A DNA stretch of 64,000 nucleotides from Candidatus Tectomicrobia bacterium (GTDB lineage: Bacteria > UBA8248), in contig JACPUR010000037.1 in the NCBI GenBank assembly GCA_016192135.1, positions 1-64,000 on the forward strand, in the 5' to 3' direction. The notes under the pieces were generated by a model, which saw only the letters and a program-made list of their open reading frames with translations, made no database searches and was not told the DNA's origin. The first letter of the stretch is position 1. Every line of letters starts with the position of its first letter. The translations under genes and the position numbers were made by a program. This document shows, one piece after another, positions 1 through 6,450 of this stretch.

Positions 1-1
1 C

Positions 2-23
2 GGGGGCGCCCGGAGGCGCCCCC
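2..23 (-). terminator. Stem-loop downstream of flaG
   Basis: A perfect inverted repeat GGGGGCGCC / GGCGCCCCC with a 4-nt loop begins 18 nt after the flaG stop. It fits the hairpin of an intrinsic terminator, but any U-tract would lie beyond the window edge, so the call is provisional. Confidence 0.5.
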
Positions 24-41
24 GCCACTCCGGAGTCTCGA

Positions 42-413
42 TCAGACCTGCTCGTCCAGCAAAACGCCGCTCGGGCTGGCCGCCTTGAGCTGCTCGGCCA
101 TGAACAAAATTCCCTCGGGCGGGAACTGGCGGATCAATTTGCCCGTCCCGCTGTGATAGATCGAGAAAACGAAGGAGCGCGTCTCCTCGTCCACCGAAAC
201 CTCGACCCGGAATCGGTTCACGTCCAGCCGCTCGCTCAGTTCCCTGGCCAGGGCCTTCGCCTCCGTCCCGGAGATCTGGACGGGAGGAGCCGGATTCTGC
301 TGAACGGGAGGGCCCGCCTGCGGCCCTCCCCCGGTGGAGAGTGGAGCAACGACCGTGGGTGCCGGTCTGGGCTCGCCGGAGGCAACCGGGGCAATCACGT
401 TGCCTTCTATCAT
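42..413 (-). CDS. flaG: Flagellar protein FlaG
   Basis: This 123-aa protein has a disordered Pro/Ala-rich N-terminal half. Its C-terminal half (about residues 50-123) matches the FlaG family: a basic-acidic helix, then a strand pattern ending in the hallmark GKLIRQFPPEG, then a closing helix. FlaG proteins influence filament length and are usually encoded beside flagellin. It follows fliC on the same strand after about 100 nt and probably shares its transcript. The ATG at 413 is preceded by a G-rich ribosome binding site (GGGGGGA, 7-nt spacing). In many genomes fliD and fliS come next; that position lies outside the window. Confidence 0.88.
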   Translation of the reverse strand: MIEGNVIAPVASGEPRPAPTVVAPLSTGGGPQAGPPVQQNPAPPVQISGTEAKALARELSERLDVNRFRVEVSVDEETRSFVFSIYHSGTGKLIRQFPPEGILFMAEQLKAASPSGVLLDEQV

Positions 414-433
414 GATGTATCCCCCCGGATGTC

Positions 434-482
434 CGCCTCCCGGGGGCCGGGACCTCCCTGGCCCCGGCCCCCCGCGGAGGCG
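434..482 (-). terminator. Large GC hairpin between fliC and flaG
   Basis: CGCCTCC (434-440) pairs with GGAGGCG (476-482), and GGGGGCCGGG (442-451) pairs with CCCGGCCCCC (463-472). Seventeen base pairs flank an 11-nt loop with a small internal bulge. No U-tract follows, so it may act as a partial terminator or an mRNA-stabilising stem that keeps flagellin message in excess over flaG. Confidence 0.45.
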
Positions 483-517
483 CTGTTACTGCCTTCTGCT
501 AGATGCGGCCTCTCTCC

Positions 518-2878
518 TTACCGGAGGAGCTGGAGCACCGCCTGCGGGATGGCGTTGGCCTGCGTCAGGATGGCCGTGCCCGCCTGCAGGAGGATCTGGT
601 TCCGGGTGAACTGCACGGTCTCGTCCGCGAAGTCCGCGTCCCGGATGGAGCTCTCGGCGGCCGCCAGGTTCTCCTGGGCCACGCCCAGGCTCGCGATGTT
701 CGACTCGAGGACGTTCGCCTGGAAGGCGCCCAAGTTGCCGCGCAGTGTGGTGATCTGGTTGATGGCGTCGTCCACCAGCTTCAGCGCGTCGTTCGCCCCG
801 TCCACCGTGGTCACGTCGATGTCGGAGATGCTCTTGGCCGTGGTCAGGAGCCCCGTGGCCTTGAGGCCCAGCTTGTTGGCCCGCACGTCGTCGAGGGCCT
901 GCTTGACGGTCTGGCCCGAGTTGGCGCCCACCTGGAAGACGAGCGAGTCCTGGGTCGCGGTGACCTTGATCCCCGTCTTGGTGGCCGTGCCCGTGAACTT
1001 GACCTGAATCCCGTCGGCGTTGTCGCCGGCCGAGGTCAACGTCAGGAACTGGCCCGAGCCCGAAGCGGTCACGCCGTTGATGGTGCCGGCCACGTCCTTC
1101 CCGGTGACGGAGACGTTGCTCGTCCCGATCCCCAGGTGGAAGGGCAGCGCGGCCGCCTTGGTGGACTTGACCTTGGTCGTGACCGAGCCGAACTCGTTGT
1201 TGGTGACGGTGAGCTCGTTCTTGTCGCTCGAGGCGGTGTCGGCCTTGAAGGCGGCCTTGGCCTCGATCTCCTCGGCCGTCAAGGACGAGTTGATCAGGGA
1301 CACGACCGAGGTCAGCGCCGTGCCGCTCGCGATCTCGACCACGGTGCTGTCGTTGACCGTGAGGGTCTCGCCCAGCACCTTGATGTCGGCCGCGGCCAGC
1401 CCCTGCGCGCTGCCCAGGGTGGCCCGCTCGGTCGAGGCCAGGTCCACCGGCGCGTTGAAGGTCGCGAGGGTGTTGAAGCCGAACTGACCGGCGGCGCCGC
1501 CACTCTGGACGGTCGCGCCGCCGATGGAGGCGATCACGTCGAGCTTGCCGGCGTTGTCGGCGAAGTGGACGAACCGGCCGACGGTCGTGCCGGCCAGGGC
1601 CGCGACGAGGTCCGCCGCGTTGACCGCGCCGTTGGCTGTCACGGTGATGACGGCGGTCGCCGTGGCCTCGGTGAACGCCACGTCGAGGTCGGAGATGTCG
1701 GTTCCCGTCAGGTTGTTCTGGGTGGCCAGGCCGGCCGCGGCGAGGGCCGCGCCCAGGGCCGCGCTCTGGGCCGAATCCAGCGTGCCGGAGGCGAACGCCG
1801 CGGCGAAGTCGATGGTGAGGGTCCCGGTCTCAGTGTTGGCGAACGCGACGGCCGCGTTGCCCTGAAGCGTGTTGGTGTTGGCCGTGAAGCCCCCGTCGCC
1901 GCCCACGGCGCCCGCGGTGGAGCTGTTGATGGTGAGGTCCCGGACGTCGAACACCAGGCCCGCGAAGAGGCCCGAGAGCTTGAACTTCTCGGCGTCGGCC
2001 GAGTCCTCGTTGAACTCGATGGCCTTGCCCAGCTTGGTCCCGTTCAGGGCGTCGGTGAGCTTCGAGTCGATGGCGTTGGCCGTGAAGTTGCCCGCCGCCT
2101 GGTCGATGGCCACGCTGGCCGTGGCGGTCGTCTTGTCGAACTTGACCGTGACGCCCGAGACGGTCGAGTCGTCCCCCACGCCGGCGTCGGCGAGGGACTG
2201 CCCCAGCGCGGCCCGCTCGGCGTCGGTCAGGGTGGAGGCCCCGAACTCGACCTGGAACGAGGCGAACTCGCTCGCGGCCAGGTTGATGTCGGCGTTGGCG
2301 GTTCCGGTCTCGAACTCGTTCTTGATGGTGAAGGTCTGGGTTCCCTTGGTCGCGGCCTGGGAGATGGCCACGTCGAAGGTGCCGGCCACGGTCTTGGTGG
2401 TGCCCTTGACGAACTGGAGCTCCACGTCGTTCGTGGAGCCCCGCACCCCCGAGGAGCCGTTCAGGAGCTTGATCTTGCCGAACTGGGTGGTGTTCGCGAT
2501 ACGGTTGATGGACTCGACCGAGGAGGCGATCTGCGTCTGGTCGGCGGCCCGGGCCACGGCGTCGGAGGCGCCGGTGTTCAGGGCGTCCAGCGCCAGGGTG
2601 CGGATGGAGCGGACCTGCTTGAGCAACTCGTCCAGCGCGGCCTCAGCGGTCTTGACCAGGTTGACGGCGTTGTTGGAGTTCCGGATGGCCTGGCCGAGGC
2701 CGGCGACCTGGGCGCGCAGGTTCTCGCTGATGATCAGGCCGGCCGGGTCGTCGGCGGCCCGGTTGATCCGGAAGCCCGAGGAGAGCCGCTCGAGGGATTT
2801 GGACATCGAGCCGTCCGTGATCCGCAGGTTCCGGGCCGCGTTCAGCGCGGCGATGTTCTGGTTGATCCGAAGGCCCAT
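518..2878 (-). CDS. fliC: Flagellin with an expanded, repeat-bearing central domain
   Basis: This 786-aa flagellin has canonical D0/D1 ends. The N-terminus (1-145) starts MGLRINQNIAALNA and contains the LSSGFRINRAADDPAGL signature. The C-terminus (about 690-786) ends ILTQANAIPQAVLQLLR, the helix bound by FliS and exported to form the filament core. Between them lie about 540 residues of hypervariable domain in Ala/Thr/Asp-rich repeats; copies near 207-295 and 353-445 align with a 147-residue offset (LTDAERAALGQSLADAG versus LDSAQSAALGAALAAAG). Many flagellins are 270-500 aa, so this is large. The start is set by AAGGAGGA seven nt before ATG. A sigma-28 promoter and CsrA-type leader lie upstream. 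It is the only flagellin gene in the window. Confidence 0.97.
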   Translation of the reverse strand: MGLRINQNIAALNAARNLRITDGSMSKSLERLSSGFRINRAADDPAGLIISENLRAQVAGLGQAIRNSNNAVNLVKTAEAALDELLKQVRSIRTLALDALNTGASDAVARAADQTQIASSVESINRIANTTQFGKIKLLNGSSGVRGSTNDVELQFVKGTTKTVAGTFDVAISQAATKGTQTFTIKNEFETGTANADINLAASEFASFQVEFGASTLTDAERAALGQSLADAGVGDDSTVSGVTVKFDKTTATASVAIDQAAGNFTANAIDSKLTDALNGTKLGKAIEFNEDSADAEKFKLSGLFAGLVFDVRDLTINSSTAGAVGGDGGFTANTNTLQGNAAVAFANTETGTLTIDFAAAFASGTLDSAQSAALGAALAAAGLATQNNLTGTDISDLDVAFTEATATAVITVTANGAVNAADLVAALAGTTVGRFVHFADNAGKLDVIASIGGATVQSGGAAGQFGFNTLATFNAPVDLASTERATLGSAQGLAAADIKVLGETLTVNDSTVVEIASGTALTSVVSLINSSLTAEEIEAKAAFKADTASSDKNELTVTNNEFGSVTTKVKSTKAAALPFHLGIGTSNVSVTGKDVAGTINGVTASGSGQFLTLTSAGDNADGIQVKFTGTATKTGIKVTATQDSLVFQVGANSGQTVKQALDDVRANKLGLKATGLLTTAKSISDIDVTTVDGANDALKLVDDAINQITTLRGNLGAFQANVLESNIASLGVAQENLAAAESSIRDADFADETVQFTRNQILLQAGTAILTQANAIPQAVLQLLR

Positions 2879-2925
2879 CTACCTATCCTCCTTGATGGTG
2901 GTGAGGGCGGGCTTCCTTGCCCGCC
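2879..2925 (-). promoter_or_regulatory. Candidate CsrA-binding fliC leader (hairpin plus Shine-Dalgarno)
   Basis: Read on the minus strand, a stem GGCGGGC/GCCCGCC (2906-2925) presents the loop AAGGAA. Twenty-five nt downstream the Shine-Dalgarno is AAGGAGGAT. CsrA prefers ANGGA with GGA in a hairpin loop and commonly uses a second GGA at the ribosome site, as in the Bacillus hag leader. Both elements are visible here and csrA-fliW lie 3 kb away. CsrA binding itself is inferred. Confidence 0.7.
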
Positions 2926-3029
2926 GTCCGGGATGTTTCCGGTTCTTCCAGCTGATTCCTACGCCGAACGTCACCTCTTTCTCGCCTTCCTCCTCTTTGG
3001 GTGGGACCGCATACAAGATTACGGGTCCC

Positions 3030-3057
3030 TTATCGCCACGCTGGGGTTCAACCTTTA
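3030..3057 (-). promoter_or_regulatory. Sigma-28 (FliA) promoter of fliC
   Basis: On the minus strand the motif is TAAA-N16-GGCGATAA (-35 at 3054-3057, -10 at 3030-3037). The FliA consensus is TAAA-N15-GCCGATAA. Transcription would start near 3022 and give a leader of roughly 145 nt. fliA lies in the same cluster. Confidence 0.75.
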
Positions 3058-3129
3058 GGGGAGGAGGCAAGATTTCTGCGGAAAAGGCGCTGCCGGGCCG
3101 GTAGCAGTCCCAATCCGCGGCGGATTCAT

Positions 3130-3160
3130 CTTGTCATTCCGAGCCCTTCGGAATAACAAG
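3130..3160. repeat. Imperfect inverted repeat CTTGTCATTCCGA / TTCGGAATAACAAG
   Basis: Two 13-14-nt arms with one mismatch flank a GCCC loop. It lies between divergent promoters, so it is unlikely to be a terminator. It resembles the start of a dispersed REP-type palindrome; a lone related half (TTGTCATTCCG) occurs near 49,225. Confidence 0.5.
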
Positions 3161-3352
3161 AACAGGGCCGGGATGAAGGGATTTGGGCCGGAAAAGGCTC
3201 ATGGCGGCAGGGCCATCCACCGTAGAGATTTTGGGAAGGGGAGACAACCAGAAGACGATAATAAGACGAATACCCGATGCGCTCTCGTGGCAAAAATTTC
3301 CGGGTTTCGCTGACTATTTGTTAGGAAAATCGGGTCATTTTCCAGAAAATTC

Positions 3353-3369
3353 TCGGCACCAAAATTGCT
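3353..3369 (+). promoter_or_regulatory. Sigma-54-type promoter of the TPR-methyltransferase gene
   Basis: CGGCACCAAAATTGCT (3354-3369) matches TGGCACG-N4-TTGCT with the obligatory GG-N10-GC spacing. It sits about 60 nt before the GTG start, in an AT-rich stretch, and faces the only plus-strand gene of the flagellar island. Confidence 0.65.
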
Positions 3370-3431
3370 TGAAAATTCATGGATTATGAAATAAGAGGAC
3401 CTTCCGCTCCCCCATCGTGAAGGAGCACTTT

Positions 3432-5387
3432 GTGACCGGGAAGCAGGCCACCTTGACCCCGCGGACCAGCCCCCAGGCAGGCTCGCAGCCTTCGCCCGCC
3501 CCCTCCCCCGCGAAGCTGGAGGAGGACGCCCAGAGCCTTCTCCGGGCCGGGGATCTCGATGGGGCCGAGCGCCTTCTCCGCAGGATTCTAGAGGCCCAGC
3601 CGGACAGCGCGTTCGCGCTGCACCATCTGGGGGTCGCCGCCTTCCTGCGGCGGGACCTTGAAACGGCACTCTCTCTCCAGAGCCGATCCGTCGCGCGGAA
3701 TCCCCACGTCCCCGACTACCTCTACAACCTGGGGCTGGTCTTCCTGCATATGGGCCGCCGCGACGAGGCGGGCCAGTGCTTCGAAAAAGCGCTCCAACTG
3801 CAGCCCGGCCACGCGGCCGCGCTCAACAACATGGGCGTGCTCCACCTCGATTCGGGCCGCTTCCGGGAGGCGGAGGGCTATTTCCGCAAAGCCCTCGCCG
3901 CGGACTCCGGCTATTTCCACTCCCTCAAGAACATGGGCACTGTCTTGAAGCGCCTGGGCCGCCACGCCGAAGCCATCGAGGCCTACGAGGCCCTCCTCCG
4001 CATCCGGCCGGACGACCCGGACGCTTCACACGTCCTCGCGGCCCTGCGGGGGGAGGCCACCCAGACGGCGCCCAAGGCGTACGTCGCCAGCCTCTTCGAC
4101 AGCTACGCCGACCGTTTCGAGGAGCATCTGATCGGGAGCCTGCGCTACCGTACGCCCGCGCTGCTGCGGGAGGCCGTTGGAAGAGTGGCCAAGGTGGAGA
4201 AGGCTTCCTGGCGGGTGCTGGACATGGGTTGCGGGACGGGCCTGTGCGGCCCCCTGTTCCGGGGCCTGGCCGCCCGGCTGGACGGCGTGGACCTCTCCCC
4301 CCGCATGATCGAGAAGGCGCGCGAGAAGGGCGTGTATGACCATCTCTCGGCGGGCGACCTCGTGGACGCGCTCCGCGCCGAAAGGGGAGCCTTGGACCTG
4401 GCGTGCGCCGCGGACGTTCTCATCTATGCCGGCGACCTGGCGCCTGTTTTCGGGGCCGCTCACGGCGCCCTCAAGGACGGGGGGCTGCTCGCATTCTCGG
4501 TCGAATCGTTCGCCGGCGAGGGCTTCTTCCTCCGCTCGTCTGGACGCTATTCGCACTCGAAAGGATACATCGGCTGCCTGGCGGAAAAGCATGGCTTCTC
4601 CGTGGCTCTCTGCGAGGAGTGTGTCATCCGCGTCGAGGGCAAGCATCCCGTCGCGGGCCACATTTATGTCCTCCGAAAAGGCGCGGGAGCCCACGGGGAG
4701 GCGGAGGTGCAGGTGGACTTCGACCCCTCGAACATCCCGGAAGCTCTCAAAGCCGCCCTTCTCCATCATCAAGCCGGCCAGCTCGCGCACGCGGAGGCGC
4801 TCTTGAGACTCATCCTCCGCCATGAGCCCCAGCATCCGGACGCACTCCATTCCCTGGGCCTCATCGCCTATCAGACGGGGCACTTCGACGCGGCGCATGA
4901 TCTGATGAGCCAAGCCATCGCCCTCAAGCCGGCCTCCGCTCCCTGCTACGCCCACCTGGGCCTCGTTCTCCACGCCCAGGGGAAGATGGGGCAAGCCGAG
5001 GCGTCCCTGCTCAAGGCACTGGAGATCAATCCCTTCTCCGGGGACGCGATGAACAACCTGGGCAACCTGCTGACCGCTCAGGGCCAGCTGGAAGAGGCTG
5101 AAAGGCTCTACCTGCGTGCGGTCTCCGTTCACCCGGCATTCACCGAGGCCCACAACAACCTGGGCGTCGTTCAGGCGGCGCTGGGCAAGGGCGAGAAGGC
5201 CGAGGCGAGCTACCGCCAGGCCGCCGAGCTGAACCCGGAGTACCCAGAGGCCCACCGCAACCTGGCCGCCCTCTTCCAGGGGCAGGGGCGGCACGAAGAG
5301 GCGGCGGCTTGCTGGCGGCGGCTCCTCAAGCTCCGGCCCGATGACGCAGGCGCCCGGGCGCAGCTGGCCGAATGCGAGGGGAAATAG
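3432..5387 (+). CDS. TPR - SAM methyltransferase - TPR protein (putative flagellin modification)
   Basis: Residue numbers count from GTG 3432, which has AAGGAG six nt upstream; a GTG at 3417 in the same frame has no such site. Order of domains: TPR repeats (about 30-205); a class I SAM-dependent methyltransferase (about 215-415) with motif I VLDMGCGTGLCGPL and the acidic segment LDGVDLSPRMIE; then a second TPR array (about 430-650). TPR blocks often dock a protein substrate. The gene diverges from fliC with a sigma-54-type promoter, so methylation or other modification of flagellin or an axial protein is a reasonable inference. It is not proved, and small-molecule methylation remains possible. 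Confidence 0.8.
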   Translation: MTGKQATLTPRTSPQAGSQPSPAPSPAKLEEDAQSLLRAGDLDGAERLLRRILEAQPDSAFALHHLGVAAFLRRDLETALSLQSRSVARNPHVPDYLYNLGLVFLHMGRRDEAGQCFEKALQLQPGHAAALNNMGVLHLDSGRFREAEGYFRKALAADSGYFHSLKNMGTVLKRLGRHAEAIEAYEALLRIRPDDPDASHVLAALRGEATQTAPKAYVASLFDSYADRFEEHLIGSLRYRTPALLREAVGRVAKVEKASWRVLDMGCGTGLCGPLFRGLAARLDGVDLSPRMIEKAREKGVYDHLSAGDLVDALRAERGALDLACAADVLIYAGDLAPVFGAAHGALKDGGLLAFSVESFAGEGFFLRSSGRYSHSKGYIGCLAEKHGFSVALCEECVIRVEGKHPVAGHIYVLRKGAGAHGEAEVQVDFDPSNIPEALKAALLHHQAGQLAHAEALLRLILRHEPQHPDALHSLGLIAYQTGHFDAAHDLMSQAIALKPASAPCYAHLGLVLHAQGKMGQAEASLLKALEINPFSGDAMNNLGNLLTAQGQLEEAERLYLRAVSVHPAFTEAHNNLGVVQAALGKGEKAEASYRQAAELNPEYPEAHRNLAALFQGQGRHEEAAACWRRLLKLRPDDAGARAQLAECEGK

Positions 5388-5438
5388 CGCGGCGATTGGC
5401 GGGCCGCCCCTACGGATCCCGTCGTCCGCTTTTCATCT

Positions 5439-5466
5439 GTAGGGGCGAGGCATGCCTCGCCCCTAC
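5439..5466. repeat. Perfect 28-bp palindrome, TAGGGGCG family
   Basis: GTAGGGGCGAGGCA joined to its exact reverse complement. An identical copy lies at 6381-6408, and a decayed relative (GTAGGGGCATATCGCACCTAC with one arm eroded) lies at 5508-5528. The palindrome sits in the 170-bp gap between the convergent TPR-methyltransferase gene and fliW, where it could also terminate transcription from both sides. Confidence 0.9.
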
Positions 5467-5557
5467 GTATTTTCAGGGACAATCCATCGAATGGACGAAG
5501 GGAATTCGTAGGGGCATATCGCACCTACAGAGCAGGGCCTATTGGTCTGTTCTTGAT

Positions 5558-5995
5558 CTACCGCTTCGAGAGGGAGGGCAGGATCGGGTGGCGCAGGGCG
5601 AAGCGCTCCTCGTCCAGGACGAGCTGCACGCCCTGGCGGGTCTTGGGGTGGAACAGGAGCGGGCCCTTGAGGTTGGCGCTCATCTCCTGGGGGTCGTCGG
5701 GGATGGTGACGATGGCCAGGGCCTCCGCCTCGCCCGGCGCGGCGCCCAGCCGCTCGAAGGCGGCCGCGGGCAGCTCCGCCCGGTAGCCCGGCACGAGCCA
5801 CTCGGGGTCCAGGACGATGAAGGCGAGCGAGGGCTCGTCCACCGACTGGAACCACTTGAAGGGGGGACCCCCCTCCCCGCTCTCGATGAGCAGGAAGCGC
5901 TTGAGCAAGGGGAAGCCCACCAGGCCCTCGGCGAGGCGGTAGAGCCTCTCCTCGGCCAGGTCGAGGGCGCCGAAGCGCGTCGTCTCAACCCGCAT
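5558..5995 (-). CDS. fliW: Flagellar assembly factor FliW
   Basis: This 145-aa protein is FliW, the CsrA antagonist: it binds CsrA until flagellin accumulates and titrates it away. The family pattern is clear: MRVETTRFGALDLAEERLYRLAEGLVGFP at the N-terminus, then the WFQSVDEPSLAFIV-type core and a C-terminal RQGVQLV segment. The start was set at ATG 5995, where homology begins; an upstream in-frame ATG at 6052 would add 19 unrelated residues. The start overlaps the csrA stop by 11 nt, so the two are translationally coupled, as expected for a partner pair controlling fliC. Confidence 0.93.
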   Translation of the reverse strand: MRVETTRFGALDLAEERLYRLAEGLVGFPLLKRFLLIESGEGGPPFKWFQSVDEPSLAFIVLDPEWLVPGYRAELPAAAFERLGAAPGEAEALAIVTIPDDPQEMSANLKGPLLFHPKTRQGVQLVLDEERFALRHPILPSLSKR

Positions 5996-6242
5996 CCCCG
6001 CCCCCTCCGGAGCGGATGCGGGACCAAAGGCTGGAGACTTTACTGAGGGCATCGGCCGGCACCTGAGAGGCGCGGCGGTTCTCCTCCTGGATGCGCTCGA
6101 AGATCTCGCCGCGGTAGATCTTCGTGTCGCCGGGCGCCTCGACCCCGAGGCGCACCTGCCGTCCCTTCACCTCGACGACGACCACGCGAACCTGGTCGCC
6201 GACCATGATGCTTTCCCCGATCTTGCGGGTCAGGATGAGCAC
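5985..6242 (-). CDS. csrA: Carbon storage / translational regulator CsrA
   Basis: CsrA is a small dimeric RNA-binding protein that represses translation by covering GGA motifs at ribosome sites. The N-terminal sequence MLILTRKIGESIMVGDQV and the core VRLGVEAP are diagnostic. At 85 aa it is longer than the 60-75 aa usual for the family; the extra C-terminal tail (about residues 62-85, basic then Gly-rich) resembles the extended form found where FliW is the antagonist. The GTG start has AGAGGGG five nt upstream. It ends the flgF-to-fliW gene series. Confidence 0.96.
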   Translation of the reverse strand: MLILTRKIGESIMVGDQVRVVVVEVKGRQVRLGVEAPGDTKIYRGEIFERIQEENRRASQVPADALSKVSSLWSRIRSGGGGDAG

Positions 6243-6380
6243 GCGGCCCCTCTTCCGCCGGCCGGCGGGCGCCTGCCCCGAGCCTGGAAGCCGGCGGAAC
6301 CGCGCTCAAAGATGACACAACGCCCTCTCCCGGCACAAGGCGGCCGGCCGGACCCAAGCGGCGGACCTGCTCTTTGTTCC

Positions 6381-6408
6381 GTAGGGGCGAGGCATGCCTC
6401 GCCCCTAC
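6381..6408. repeat. Perfect 28-bp palindrome, TAGGGGCG family (second identical copy)
   Basis: Identical to the copy at 5439-5466. It lies in the 208-bp gap between flgL and csrA, 42 nt after the flgL stop. Nothing else was recognised in that gap. Confidence 0.9.
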
Positions 6409-6450
6409 ATAGGTGAACGACAGGAAATGGCCAATCAAGGCGTCATCCCC

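Larger units (their letters stand above)
2879..3431. other. Divergent intergenic region fliC / TPR-methyltransferase
   Basis: No credible gene is present. The stretch holds the fliC leader, a sigma-28 promoter facing fliC, an imperfect inverted repeat at 3130-3160, an AT-rich stretch from about 3290 to 3390, and a sigma-54-type promoter facing the plus-strand gene. Confidence 0.8.

Noticed and set aside
503-3058. An 851-codon plus-strand frame opposite fliC
   Set aside because: Antisense shadow with low-complexity Gly/Arg/Asp composition; fliC is certain on the other strand.
2879-3070. A 63-codon frame upstream of fliC
   Set aside because: Lies in the fliC leader, covers the promoter and hairpin, and has no family match or ribosome site.
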